Assembly (NCBI GenBank): GCA_020851235.1
Contig: JADZDD010000025.1
Span: 248,001 to 312,000, forward strand
DNA from: Burkholderiales bacterium
Lineage (GTDB): Bacteria > Pseudomonadota > Gammaproteobacteria > Burkholderiales > Casimicrobiaceae
Reading direction: 5' to 3'
DNA: 64,000 bases
The notes beneath the pieces were generated by a model that did not search any database, had not been told where the DNA came from, and saw nothing but the letters and a program-made list of their open reading frames with translations. The translations under genes and the position numbers were made by a program. Below, one piece after another: positions 28,097 to 37,760 of this stretch (position 1 is its first letter; the number at the start of each line of letters is the position of its first letter).

Positions 28097-28190
28097 GGGC
28101 TGCTCCGTGTGCGAGGGCACCGTCGCCGACGGCCGGCGCACGGCGGCGGCGGGTTCCTCGCCACGCGGCACGCGACGGGTGGCGACCACG

Positions 28191-28691
28191 TCAGGTGTGC
28201 GGCGCGTTGCGCTCGTGCGCGAGGAGCCAGCGCTTGATCGCGAGCGGGTCGCCGTCGTGGGCATTCATGAAACCACCGAGCGAGCCCTGCGCGCCGACGA
28301 CGCGATGGCACGGCACGATGAGCGCGATGGGGTTGGCGCCGCAGGCCTGGCCCACCGCGCGCGGCGCGCTTTCGACCGCACGCGCGACTTCGCCGTAGGT
28401 TCGCGATTCGCCGACCGGAATGCGCGTGAGCGCCTGCCAGACCCGTTGCTGGAATGCGGTGCCGTGCGGCGCGAGCGGCACGGTGAAGCGGAAACGCGGG
28501 TCGGCGAGGTAGTGCCCGATTTCGCGCGCCGCCTGCGCGGTGATGCGATCAGGAGCGGCCTTGGCCGATGCGGTCTTCGGCAGGAAATTGACGTGCGTGA
28601 GCGCCCGGCCATCGCTCACGAGCTCGATCACGCCAAACGGCGCGCGAACGCGCGCGACGTACGTCGGGGCAGGGGTGGATTGCGAGGTCAC
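28191..28691 (-). CDS. ogt: methylated-DNA-protein-cysteine methyltransferase
   Basis: A 166-residue Ogt/MGMT protein that takes the alkyl group from O6-alkylguanine onto its own cysteine. The active-site motif IVPCHRVVGAQGSLGGF and the DNA-binding helix region GTAFQQRVWQALTRIPVGESRTYGEVA are present. GTG at 28691 is chosen, with AAGGA four bases upstream; an ATG at 28757 is in frame but would overlap the divergent gene. It lies 95 bases upstream of xerD on the same strand. Confidence 0.94.
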   Translation of the reverse strand: MTSQSTPAPTYVARVRAPFGVIELVSDGRALTHVNFLPKTASAKAAPDRITAQAAREIGHYLADPRFRFTVPLAPHGTAFQQRVWQALTRIPVGESRTYGEVARAVESAPRAVGQACGANPIALIVPCHRVVGAQGSLGGFMNAHDGDPLAIKRWLLAHERNAPHT

Positions 28692-28700
28692 CGAATCCTT

Positions 28701-28706
28701 ATCATA
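28701..28706 (-). promoter_or_regulatory. putative -10 (TATGAT) for ogt
   Basis: TATGAT on the minus strand ending 9 bases before the ogt GTG, in the divergent ogt-hydantoinase gap. If used, the leader would be only a few bases long. No -35 was seen. Confidence 0.35.
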
Positions 28707-28755
28707 CGCGACACGATGGAGCCTCCGGACGGAGGGTCCCTTTCCTCGATCTTCC

Positions 28756-31700
28756 ATGCGCTTCTACATCGATCGCGGCGGCACCTTCACCGATATCGTC
28801 GTCCGCCGCGACGACGGCTCGCTCGTCACGCACAAGCTCCTCTCGGACAACCCGGACCGCTACGACGATGCCGCCGTGCAGGGCATGCGCGACGTCCTGG
28901 GTCTTGCACCCGACGCGCCGTTGCCGCCGCACGCGGTCACGGCGGTGAAGATGGGCACGACGGTCGCGACCAATGCCCTCCTCGAGCGCAAGGGGGAGCC
29001 GACGCTCCTCGTCGTCACGCGCGGATTTGCCGACGCGCTTCGCATCGGCTACCAGAACCGGCCCCAGCTCTTCGCCCGCCGCATCGAGCTGCCGACGATG
29101 CTCCACGCCCGTGTGATCGAGGTCGACGAGCGCATCGGGGCGCGTGGCGAGATCGTGCGACCCCTCGACCTCGTGCGGGCCGAGGTGGCGCTGCGCGCCG
29201 CGTACGCCGACGGGTTGCGGGCGGCCGCGATCGTGCTCATGCACGGCTACCGGTTCGCGGACCACGAGCGCGCCCTGGGCGAGCTTGCGCGCGCGATCGG
29301 CTTCACCCAGGTTTCGCTGTCGCACGAGGTGAGCCCGCTCATGAAGTTCGTGGCGCGCGGCGACACCACCGTCGTCGATGCGTACCTGTCACCCATCCTG
29401 CGTCGTTACGTCGCGCAGGTCGAACGCGCGCTCGGTGTCACCCCCCGGGAAGCGAAGCTGCAGTTCATGCAATCGAGCGGCGGGCTCACCGCGGCGTACC
29501 AGTTCCGCGGCAAGGATGCGATCCTCTCCGGACCCGCGGGCGGCGTCGTCGGCGCGGTCGAGGTGGCGCGCCGCGCGGGATTCGAGCGTGTGATCGGCTT
29601 CGACATGGGCGGCACGTCCACCGACGTGACGCATTGGGCGGGGCGCTACGAGCGAACGTTCGCGACCGAGATCGCCGGCGTGCGCGTGCGTGCGCCGATG
29701 CTGCGCATCCACACCGTCGCCGCCGGAGGTGGCTCGATCTGCAGCTTCGATGGAGCCCGGCTTCGGGTCGGCCCGGCTTCGGCGGGTGCGATGCCCGGAC
29801 CCGCGGCGTACCGGCGCGGCGGGCCGCTCACGGTCACCGACTGCAACGTGCTGCTGGGCAAGATCGATCCGGACTTCTTTCCACGCCTCTTCGGCGCGCA
29901 GGGTGACGAGCCGCTCGACCGCGCGGTGGTGCAGCAGCGCTTTGCCGCGCTTGCCGCCGAAGTCAGCGCCGCGACGGGCACGGTGCACTCGGCCGAAGCC
30001 GTCGCCGCCGGCTTCGTCGCGATCGCCGTCGAGAACATGGCCAACGCGATCAAGCACATCTCGGTCGCGCGCGGCCACGACGTGACGGGGTACACGTTGT
30101 GCTGCTTCGGTGGCGCCGGCGGGCAGCACGCCTGCCTCGTCGCGGACGCGCTCGGCATGACCCGCGTGCTCATCCATCCGCTCGCCGGCGTGCTCTCGGC
30201 GTACGGCATGGGGCTTGCCGCCGTGCGCACGCTGCGCGAGCGCGCCCTCGAAGTCGCGCTCACGCCCGAGGGACTCGCGGCGGCGACGGCAGCCTGCGTG
30301 TCGCTCGAGGCAGCCGCCCGTCACGACGTCGCCGCGCAGGGAATCGCGCCGGAGCGCATCACGTGCACGCGGCTGGCGCACGTCAAGTACGACGGGACCG
30401 ACACCACGCTCGACGTGGCGCTCGGCGACGACGCCGCGGCGATGGTCGGTGCGTTCGAGCGAGGCTATCGCCAGCGCTACGGCTTCCTCATGCCCGGACG
30501 CGATCTCGTGATCGAGGCGGTCGTCGTCGAGGCGGTCGGGCACGACGCGGCGGCTGCCGAAAGCACCCCCACGTTTGCTGCGCGCACCGCACCTCTCACC
30601 GCGATTGCGCAGCGGCGGATCTACACGGCGGGCGCCTTCCACGCGACACCCGTGTACGAGCGCGGCGACCTGCGGCCGGGTGACGTCCTGCCCGGACCTG
30701 CCATCGTGCACGAGCGCAATGCGACGACGATCGTCGAGCCCGGCTGGCGGCTGACGCTCACGGATCGCGACGACGCGATCCTGGAGCGGGTCGTGCCCGC
30801 GCCGCGCGCGCCTGCCATCGGGACGCGCGTCGATCCGGTTCTCCTCGAGGTCTTCAACAACCTGTTCATGGCGATCGCGGAGCAGATGGGCGTGACGCTT
30901 GCCAATACCGCGTACTCGGTGAACATCAAGGAGCGGCTCGACTTCTCGTGTGCGCTCTTCGACGGCGCGGGCAACCTCGTCGCCAACGCGCCGCACGTGC
31001 CGGTGCACCTGGGGTCGATGGGCGAGTCGGTACAGGCGGTCGTCCAGCGCCGGGCGGGGACGATGCGCGACGGCGACATGTTCGTGCTCAACGCGCCGTA
31101 CCGTGGCGGTACGCACCTGCCCGACGTCACGGTGATCGCGCCGGTCTTCCTGGGGTCGGATGCGCCCGAGTTCTACGTCGCGGCACGTGGCCACCACGCG
31201 GACATCGGGGGGATCACGCCGGGGTCGATGCCGCCCGCGTCGACGCACGTCGATGAGGAGGGCGTGCTCATCGACGACGTGCAACTCGTGGCCGAAGGTC
31301 GCTTCCTGGACGAGGCGATGCGCGCGCTGCTGACCCGGGGGCGCCATCCCGTGCGCAACGTCGAGCAGAACCTCGCCGACCTGCGGGCGCAGGCGGCTGC
31401 GTGTGCGCGGGGCGCGGCGGAGCTCGCGACGATGGCCGCGCACTTCGGGCTGCCCGTCGTACGGGCGTACATGGGGCACGTGCAGGACAACGCCGAGGAA
31501 GCGGTGCGGCGCGTGATCGACGTCCTCGCCGAAGGGCGCTTCGAGGTCGAGATGGATAGCGGGGCGCGCATCGTGGTTGCCATCGGCATCGATCGATACG
31601 CGCGGGAGGCGACGATCGACTTCACCGGGACGAGCCCGCAGCAGGCGGACAACTTCAATGCGCCGGCCGCGGTGTGCAAGGCGGCCGTGCTCTACGTCTT

Positions 31701-32409
31701 TCGCACGCTCGTCGACGGCGACATCCCGATGAACGCGGGCTGCCTTCGCCCGCTGCACATCGTCATTCCCGAAGGCAGCATGATCCGTCCGCGCTACCCC
31801 GCAGCGGTGGTGGCCGGCAACGTCGAGACGTCGCAGGCGATCACCGACGCGCTGTACGGGGCGCTGGGCATACTCGCCGCCGCGCAGGGAACGATGAACA
31901 ATTTCACGTTCGGCAATGCGCGGTACCAGTACTACGAGACGATCGCCGGCGGCGCCGGGGCCGGTCCCGACTTCGATGGGGCGAGCGCGGTGCAGACGCA
32001 CATGACGAACTCGCGGCTCACCGATCCGGAAGTTCTCGAATGGCGCTTTCCCGTGCGGCTCGAGGCCTTCACGATTCGCCGCGGCAGCGGTGGCGCCGGG
32101 GCGCATCGTGGCGGCGACGGCACCGTGCGGCGCATCCGCTTCCTCGAGCGCATGACCGCGGCGATCCTCGCCCATCGACGCCGCGTCGCACCGTTCGGTC
32201 TTCGTGGCGGGGCGCCGGGCGCCGTCGGTCGCAACGGCGTCGAGCGCGCCGATGGCCGGCGCGAGGACTTCGGGGGAACGCACGAGGTGGACATGGCGCC
32301 AGGGGACGTCTTCGTGATCGAGACGCCGGGCGGCGGCGGCTATGGCCCTGCGCATGAAGGGGGCATCCCGGGCGCCACCGGTGGCGCATCGCGCGTGCGC
32401 AACGCATAA
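28756..32409 (+). CDS. 5-oxoprolinase/hydantoinase, fused A and B subunits
   Basis: A 1217-residue protein in which HyuA-like (1 to about 690) and HyuB-like (about 690-1210) halves are fused. The A half begins with the ASKHA phosphate motif [17 protein letters not shown] and has [41 protein letters not shown] and [19 protein letters not shown]. The B half has [36 protein letters not shown] and [19 protein letters not shown]. The family couples ATP hydrolysis to opening 5-oxoproline or hydantoin rings. Full-length fusion suggests 5-oxoprolinase, but the substrate is not proven. Confidence 0.92.
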   Translation: MRFYIDRGGTFTDIVVRRDDGSLVTHKLLSDNPDRYDDAAVQGMRDVLGLAPDAPLPPHAVTAVKMGTTVATNALLERKGEPTLLVVTRGFADALRIGYQNRPQLFARRIELPTMLHARVIEVDERIGARGEIVRPLDLVRAEVALRAAYADGLRAAAIVLMHGYRFADHERALGELARAIGFTQVSLSHEVSPLMKFVARGDTTVVDAYLSPILRRYVAQVERALGVTPREAKLQFMQSSGGLTAAYQFRGKDAILSGPAGGVVGAVEVARRAGFERVIGFDMGGTSTDVTHWAGRYERTFATEIAGVRVRAPMLRIHTVAAGGGSICSFDGARLRVGPASAGAMPGPAAYRRGGPLTVTDCNVLLGKIDPDFFPRLFGAQGDEPLDRAVVQQRFAALAAEVSAATGTVHSAEAVAAGFVAIAVENMANAIKHISVARGHDVTGYTLCCFGGAGGQHACLVADALGMTRVLIHPLAGVLSAYGMGLAAVRTLRERALEVALTPEGLAAATAACVSLEAAARHDVAAQGIAPERITCTRLAHVKYDGTDTTLDVALGDDAAAMVGAFERGYRQRYGFLMPGRDLVIEAVVVEAVGHDAAAAESTPTFAARTAPLTAIAQRRIYTAGAFHATPVYERGDLRPGDVLPGPAIVHERNATTIVEPGWRLTLTDRDDAILERVVPAPRAPAIGTRVDPVLLEVFNNLFMAIAEQMGVTLANTAYSVNIKERLDFSCALFDGAGNLVANAPHVPVHLGSMGESVQAVVQRRAGTMRDGDMFVLNAPYRGGTHLPDVTVIAPVFLGSDAPEFYVAARGHHADIGGITPGSMPPASTHVDEEGVLIDDVQLVAEGRFLDEAMRALLTRGRHPVRNVEQNLADLRAQAAACARGAAELATMAAHFGLPVVRAYMGHVQDNAEEAVRRVIDVLAEGRFEVEMDSGARIVVAIGIDRYAREATIDFTGTSPQQADNFNAPAAVCKAAVLYVFRTLVDGDIPMNAGCLRPLHIVIPEGSMIRPRYPAAVVAGNVETSQAITDALYGALGILAAAQGTMNNFTFGNARYQYYETIAGGAGAGPDFDGASAVQTHMTNSRLTDPEVLEWRFPVRLEAFTIRRGSGGAGAHRGGDGTVRRIRFLERMTAAILAHRRRVAPFGLRGGAPGAVGRNGVERADGRREDFGGTHEVDMAPGDVFVIETPGGGGYGPAHEGGIPGATGGASRVRNA

Positions 32410-32439
32410 TCCGCCCCTTTGCGGCGCAGGAGGGGTGCG

Positions 32440-32919
32440 ATGGCATCGATCTACGATTTCACCGTCGACGATATCGAGGGCAAGCCGGTCAAGCTCGGCA
32501 AGTACCGCGGGAAGGTGCTTGTCATCGTCAATACGGCGAGCAAGTGCGGATTCACGCCGCAGTACAAGGGGCTCGAGGAACTCTACGCGCGTCTGCGCGG
32601 GCGAGGGCTCGAGATCCTGGGCTTCCCGTGCAATCAGTTCGGCGGACAGGAGCCTGGCACCGACGCCGAGATCGCGCAGTTTTGCGAACTCCACTACGCC
32701 GTGACGTTCCCGATGTTCGCCAAGATCGACGTCAACGGCAGCGATGCCGCCCCGCTGTACCGCTTCCTCAAGGCCGAGGCGCCGGGACTGCTCGGCAGCG
32801 AGGCGATCAAGTGGAACTTCACCAAGTTCCTGGTCGGTCGCGACGGCAAGGTGCTCACTCGCTTCGCGCCCAAGGACACACCCGAGGCGATCGCGGGCGA
32901 GGTCGAGAAGGCGCTGTGA
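32440..32919 (+). CDS. glutathione peroxidase (Cys type)
   Basis: A 159-residue thiol peroxidase with the GPx triad and motifs: VNTASKCGFTPQYKGLEEL (peroxidatic Cys 36, not selenocysteine), LGFPCNQFGGQEPG and WNFTKFLVGRDGKV. It probably reduces hydroperoxides with thioredoxin or glutathione. ATG at 32440 has an AGGAGGGG site upstream. The stop overlaps the next ATG by one base (TGATG), so it is translationally linked to the downstream binding protein. Confidence 0.94.
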   Translation: MASIYDFTVDDIEGKPVKLGKYRGKVLVIVNTASKCGFTPQYKGLEELYARLRGRGLEILGFPCNQFGGQEPGTDAEIAQFCELHYAVTFPMFAKIDVNGSDAAPLYRFLKAEAPGLLGSEAIKWNFTKFLVGRDGKVLTRFAPKDTPEAIAGEVEKAL

Positions 32920-34733
32920 TGCCGCGGTGTCGCGCGGTTGCGGCGCGTACCACGGCGCTCGCCCTCGGTCTCGTGCTTGCCGCGAGCGCAGCGCTCGCGC
33001 ACGCCCAGGCCGATCCCAGGAAAGTCCTGCGCGTGACGCTGCGCGCCGCGGAGACGGGCTTCGACCCCCAGGTGTACAACGACCTGTACTCGGGTTACGT
33101 CGTGCGCGGCATCTTCGATCCGCTGTTTCGCTACGACTACCTTTCGCGCCCGCACGCCATCGTTCCCAATACCGCGGCGGCGATTCCCGAGTCGAAGGAC
33201 GGCCGGGAGTGGCTGATCCGCATCCGCCCGGGCATCCATTTCGCCGACGATCCCGTCTTCAAGGGCAGGAAGCGCGAACTCACCGCCCAGGATTACGTGT
33301 ATTCCTGGAAGCGCATCCTCGACCCGAAGCTGCGCTCGCCGAATCTCGAACTCTTCGACGGCAAGATCGTCGGCATGGACGAGGTCGTCAAGCGCGCGAA
33401 GGCGACCGGGACCTTCGACTACGATGCGCCGGTCGAAGGAATGCAGGCGGTCGACCGGTACACGATCCGCCTGAAGCTCAACTTTCCGTGGTGGGACCTC
33501 CTCGCCGACCTGACTTCGGGGCCGACCTCCGCGGTTGCACGTGAGGTGGTCGAGGCGTACGGCGATGCGAGCGGGTGGGTGATGACCCATCCGGTCGGCA
33601 CCGGGCCGTACCGGCTCGCGCAGTGGCAGCGCGGACAGAAGATCGTCCTCGAGGCGAGCCCCACGTTTCGCGGGCTGCCGTTCGTTGCGAGCAACGACCC
33701 GGCGGATCGCGAGCTCAATGCACGGTTCGAGGGCAAGACGTTCCCGCGCATCGGCCGCGTCGAGCTCCACGTCCTCGAGGAGTCGCAGCCCCGCATGCTC
33801 TCGTTCGAGAAGGGCGACATCGACTACCTCGACGTTCCCACCGACTTCGTGCCCAAGGTGATCACGCCCGACGGCAAGCTCACGCCGCGATTTGCCGCGG
33901 CGGGCGTGCTGCTCGAGCGCGGCCTGCAACCGTCGATCGTCTACACGTTCTTCAACATGGAGGATCCGATCGTCGGCGGATACACGCGGGAGAAGATCGC
34001 GCTGCGCCGGGCGATCGGCATGGCGTACAACGCGGAGGAGGAGATCCGGGTCATTCGCCAGAACCAGGGTCAGTTCGCCAACATGCCTTCGCCGCCCGGG
34101 ACGACGGGCTTCGACCCCGGGGTCGTCGCCAATGGCCGCTACGATCCGGAGGGTGCCAAGGCGCTGCTCGATCGCTTCGGCTACAAGGATCGCGACGGCG
34201 ACGGGTTTCGCGAATTGCCCGATGGCAAGCCGCTCGTCCTGCGGCGCGGCACGTCACCCTCCGCACTCGAGCGCCAGTACGACGAGCTGTGGGCACGCAA
34301 CATGGCGGCGGTGGGCCTGCGCATGGAGATGGTCACGCAGAAGTGGCCGGACATGCTCAAGATGGCGCGCGGGGGGCAGATCCAGATCTGGCAGCTCGCC
34401 AATACCGCGACGAGCACCGAAGGCCTCGGCATCTATGGCCTGCTCTACGGCCCCAACGCCGGGCTCTCGAATCTCGCCCGCTTTCGACTGCCCGAGTTCG
34501 ACAAGCTCTACGACGAGGCGCGGCGGGTGCCTGACGGCCCGGTGCGCAACCGGATGATCGGCGAGCTCGCCCGCATGGTCGCGGCCTATGCGCCGTGGAA
34601 GCTCACCGCGTATCGCATCGAGAACGTCGTCGTCTACCCCTGGGTCGTCGGCTTCAAGTACAACCCCTTCAACCAGCAGCCATGGCAATACCTCGACCTC
34701 GACTTGGCGCGACCGCGCAAGACGGTGCAGTAA
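32919..34733 (+). CDS. ABC transporter substrate-binding protein, family 5
   Basis: A 604-residue periplasmic oligopeptide/dipeptide-type binding protein (SBP_bac_5). The signal peptide ends near AHAQA (about 31). The family core shows VLRVTLRAAETGFDPQVYND, FDPLFRYDYLSRPHAIVPN, ELTAQDYVYSWKRILDPKLRSP and THPVGTGPYRLAQW. A D-x-D-x-D-G loop, YKDRDGDGFRELPDG, starts at residue 424 and could bind calcium. It is paralogous to the next gene. No permease or ATPase genes of this system are adjacent. Confidence 0.93.
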   Translation: MPRCRAVAARTTALALGLVLAASAALAHAQADPRKVLRVTLRAAETGFDPQVYNDLYSGYVVRGIFDPLFRYDYLSRPHAIVPNTAAAIPESKDGREWLIRIRPGIHFADDPVFKGRKRELTAQDYVYSWKRILDPKLRSPNLELFDGKIVGMDEVVKRAKATGTFDYDAPVEGMQAVDRYTIRLKLNFPWWDLLADLTSGPTSAVAREVVEAYGDASGWVMTHPVGTGPYRLAQWQRGQKIVLEASPTFRGLPFVASNDPADRELNARFEGKTFPRIGRVELHVLEESQPRMLSFEKGDIDYLDVPTDFVPKVITPDGKLTPRFAAAGVLLERGLQPSIVYTFFNMEDPIVGGYTREKIALRRAIGMAYNAEEEIRVIRQNQGQFANMPSPPGTTGFDPGVVANGRYDPEGAKALLDRFGYKDRDGDGFRELPDGKPLVLRRGTSPSALERQYDELWARNMAAVGLRMEMVTQKWPDMLKMARGGQIQIWQLANTATSTEGLGIYGLLYGPNAGLSNLARFRLPEFDKLYDEARRVPDGPVRNRMIGELARMVAAYAPWKLTAYRIENVVVYPWVVGFKYNPFNQQPWQYLDLDLARPRKTVQ

Positions 34734-34789
34734 GGCGCACATGGCCGCGGGCGGGCGGCGCGAGCCGCACGCTCGCGGAGGTACGGCGT

Positions 34790-36637
34790 GTGGCGCGCGC
34801 GGTGTCGCCACGCCGCGTCTCGGCACTCCTGGCGCTCCTGTGCGCGGTCGCGCTCGGTGTGGCGCCGATCGGCGCCGTGGCGCAGGCGCCGGGGGCGGAC
34901 GCACGTGCCGATCCGACGAAGGTGCTGCGCACGGTCATCATGATCGCCGAGACCGGCTTCGATCCGCAGGTCGCGCAGGATCTGTACTCGAACACGATCA
35001 TCCAGGCGATCTTCGATCCGCTGTACGAGTACGACTACCTCGCCCGGCCGCACCGGATCGTTCCGCGCGTCGCCGACGGGATGCCCGAGATCTCGGCCGA
35101 TGGCCGCACGTGGAAGATCCGGCTGAAGAAGGGGATCCACTTCGCCGACGATCCGGTTTTCAAGGGGAAGCCGCGCGAGCTCACCGCACATGACTTCGTC
35201 TACACGCTGAAGCGACTCGTCGATCCGAAACTGCGCTCACCCAACGCCTTCCTCGTCAGCGGCATGTTCGTCGGCCTCGACGCCGCGGTCGACGCGGCGC
35301 GTGGTGCCGGCCGGCTCGACTACGACCAGGAGATCGAGGGACTGCGCGCCCTCGATCGCTACACGCTGCAGCTCGTGCTCGCCCGCCCCGATTACACGTT
35401 CCTGCCCAAGCTCACCGCGACGCAGACCGCGGCCGTCGCGCGCGAGGTGATCGAGGCGCACGCGGACGCGAGCGGCTGGGCGATGACGCATCCGGTGGGC
35501 ACCGGTGCGTACCGCCTGAAGGAGTGGCGCCGCGGGCAGCGCATCGTGCTCGAGGCCAATCCCGCCTATCGCGTCGAGACCTTCCCCGCACTGCCCGCCC
35601 ACGCGGACGCCGACGCCAAGGCTGCGTACGAGGCGATGCAGGGCAAGCGGCTCCCGCAGATCGGACGCATCGAGGTCGCCGTGATCGAGGAGTCCAATCC
35701 TCGCCTCCTCGCTTTCAACAGCAACGAGCTCGACCTCATGGACGTGCCGCGCGACCTCGTCATGCGCGTGCTCGACGAGCGCAACCAGCTGCAGCCGGCG
35801 TACGCCAAGGCCGGTGTGACGCTGCAGCGCGCCGAGGAGGCCGGCTTCGCCTTCTTCGCGTACTTCAACATGAACGATCCCGTCGTCGGCGGCTACACGC
35901 CCGACAAGGTCGCGCTGCGGCGCGCGGTCCTCATGGGCTACGATCCGGCGGAGCTCATCCGCGTCGGGCTGCAGGGACAGGGTCGGGTCGCCACGCAACC
36001 AATCCCACCCGTCGTGCCCGGTCACGTCGCCGGCATCAGGAACGGCACCGCCCACGATCCCGCGCTCGCGCGCGCGCTCCTCGAGCGGTTCGGCTACAAG
36101 GATCGCGACGGCGACGGCTGGCGCGAACTCCCCGACGGCAAGCCCTTGCTCCTCACGATGGGCAGCGCGCCCACCGGCGAGAATCGCATCCGCGACGAGC
36201 TGTGGCTCAAGAACATGCGGGCGATCGGCGTGCGCATCGAATTCCAGCGGCAGAAGTGGCCGGATCTGCTCAAGATGGCGCGGGCGGGCCAGCTGCAGAT
36301 GTGGAGCCTGGGCTGGAGCGCCGATTCGGCCGACTCGTACATGGAGCTGGCCTATGGCCCCGGCGCCGGCCAGACCAATCTCTCGTTCTTTCGCAACGAC
36401 GAGTACGACGATCTCCTGCGCCGCTCGCGCGCGCTGCGACTCGACGGCGAGCGTGACAAGCTCTACATGCGGATGACCGAGATCCTCAATGCCTACGCGC
36501 CGCTCGGCGGCGGCGTCAACCGCATCGATAGCACGCTCGCGAAGCCGTGGGTGCGCGGCTACAGGAAGGACAGCTTCCGCGCCACCCCGTGGCGCTTTCT
36601 CGACATCGATGTCGTCCGGCAGCGCGCGGGCCGGTAG
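34790..36637 (+). CDS. ABC transporter substrate-binding protein, family 5 (paralogue)
   Basis: A 615-residue paralogue of the preceding gene, with matching blocks (VLRTVIMIAETGFDPQVAQD, FADDPVFKGKPRELTAHDFV, MTHPVGTGAYRLKEWRRGQR, YKDRDGDGWRELPDG starting at residue 437). The signal peptide ends around GAVAQA. GTG at 34790 is chosen because GGAGG lies about eight bases upstream. The two genes look like a tandem duplication with marked divergence. The ligand may be peptides or other amphiphiles and is not determined. No transporter partner is adjacent. Confidence 0.92.
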   Translation: MARAVSPRRVSALLALLCAVALGVAPIGAVAQAPGADARADPTKVLRTVIMIAETGFDPQVAQDLYSNTIIQAIFDPLYEYDYLARPHRIVPRVADGMPEISADGRTWKIRLKKGIHFADDPVFKGKPRELTAHDFVYTLKRLVDPKLRSPNAFLVSGMFVGLDAAVDAARGAGRLDYDQEIEGLRALDRYTLQLVLARPDYTFLPKLTATQTAAVAREVIEAHADASGWAMTHPVGTGAYRLKEWRRGQRIVLEANPAYRVETFPALPAHADADAKAAYEAMQGKRLPQIGRIEVAVIEESNPRLLAFNSNELDLMDVPRDLVMRVLDERNQLQPAYAKAGVTLQRAEEAGFAFFAYFNMNDPVVGGYTPDKVALRRAVLMGYDPAELIRVGLQGQGRVATQPIPPVVPGHVAGIRNGTAHDPALARALLERFGYKDRDGDGWRELPDGKPLLLTMGSAPTGENRIRDELWLKNMRAIGVRIEFQRQKWPDLLKMARAGQLQMWSLGWSADSADSYMELAYGPGAGQTNLSFFRNDEYDDLLRRSRALRLDGERDKLYMRMTEILNAYAPLGGGVNRIDSTLAKPWVRGYRKDSFRATPWRFLDIDVVRQRAGR

Positions 36638-36676
36638 GCGGCCGGATTTCGACGCCGTCCAAGCCGTCGTGGCGCG

Positions 36677-37609
36677 CTACCATGTGGTCGCCGCACGCGG
36701 GTGCAGCAACGCGAGGAAATGGCGCGCAGGGGGCGACAGCGGGCGATCGTCGCGCACGATACTTCCGTACGACGTGAGCCGGCTGCGCATCCGGTAGCGG
36801 AGGACGCCGACCATTCCGTGCCGGGCGAAACCCGACGCGACCGAGGTCGGCAGCACCGCGAGCATGCGCGTACGCATGACGAGGTGGATGGTGATCATCG
36901 TCGATGCGGTCTCGAGGAGGCCCTGCGGCAATGCAGCGTGCTTTGCCTCGAATTCGCGATTCACGACGTCGCGCAGCGGATTGCCGGCAGGCTGCAGCAC
37001 CCAGGAGCACGCGCGCAGGTGCGTGAACGCAATCCGCGGTTCTGCGAGCAGGGGATGGCCAGGAGCGCAGATCACCGCCGGCGCCTCGTCGGCGAGCGCG
37101 TCGAACCGATACCCACTCGCGGCTGCGGGCACGCGGCCGATGACGACGTCGAGTGCTCCGTCATCGAGCAGTTCCATCAACCGGTCGCTGGTGCCGACCT
37201 CGATCGTCGCCGCGAGCCCGGGAAAGCGATTCTTGAGGTCGGCGAGCGCGCGCGTGAGGTAGGTCGGTGAGGCCGCCATGATGCTGCCGACGGCAATTCG
37301 GCCGGCCGTTCCTTCGCCGAGCTCGTGCAGGTCGCGCAGCAACTGCTCGATCGTGCCGCGCATGCCCCGAAAGGCGAGCAGCGTGCGCTGTCCCGCGGCA
37401 TTGAGCACGAGCACGCGTCCGGTGCGATCGAAAAGCCGCTGCCCAAGCGCGTCCTCGAGTTCGCCAAGCATCTTGGTCGCCGCCGGTTGCGTGATGCCGA
37501 TCTCGTGGGCGGCCGCACTGAGCGTTCCCGCGCGTGCGATGGCCAGCACCAGCGCTACCTGTCGCAGGCGCAAGCGATTGAGTACTGGTGAGACTGGCGT
37601 TCTCGGCAT
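36677..37609 (-). CDS. LysR family transcriptional regulator
   Basis: A 310-residue LysR regulator. The N-terminal winged helix-turn-helix is visible (RLRQVALVLAIARAGTLSAA, ITQPAATKMLGELEDALGQR, LFDRTGRVLVLNAAGQ). The effector-binding domain follows (RIAVGSIMAASPTYLTRAL, DVVIGRV). It is divergent from a Bug receptor gene, a common arrangement in which the regulator senses the transported compound. A T-N11-A dyad lies 10 bases upstream of its start. The inducer is unknown. Confidence 0.93.
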   Translation of the reverse strand: MPRTPVSPVLNRLRLRQVALVLAIARAGTLSAAAHEIGITQPAATKMLGELEDALGQRLFDRTGRVLVLNAAGQRTLLAFRGMRGTIEQLLRDLHELGEGTAGRIAVGSIMAASPTYLTRALADLKNRFPGLAATIEVGTSDRLMELLDDGALDVVIGRVPAAASGYRFDALADEAPAVICAPGHPLLAEPRIAFTHLRACSWVLQPAGNPLRDVVNREFEAKHAALPQGLLETASTMITIHLVMRTRMLAVLPTSVASGFARHGMVGVLRYRMRSRLTSYGSIVRDDRPLSPPARHFLALLHPRAATTW

Positions 37610-37618
37610 CGCGAAACG

Positions 37619-37633
37619 ATAACCTGCGGCTAT
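37619..37633. promoter_or_regulatory. candidate LysR operator (T-N11-A dyad)
   Basis: ATA-N9-TAT, a T-N11-A inverted repeat typical of LysR-type boxes, 10 bases upstream of the lysR start in the 151-base divergent region. The region also holds an AT-rich patch (37650-37670) that could contain promoter elements for the receptor gene. Confidence 0.4.
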
Positions 37634-37760
37634 GGAATGATCAACAGAATCGATTTTTCCGGAATTATTACCTCGGGCATGATGGCGGCACGAAAACCCA
37701 CGATCCCGGCGGCTGCGTGCAGCAGGCGCCGTTTCGGATCGGACCCGTCAGGAGAGCCCC

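Noticed and set aside
29389-32694. An 1101-codon minus-strand frame opposite the hydantoinase
   Set aside because: Antisense shadow of a gene with clear family motifs; no recognisable domain.
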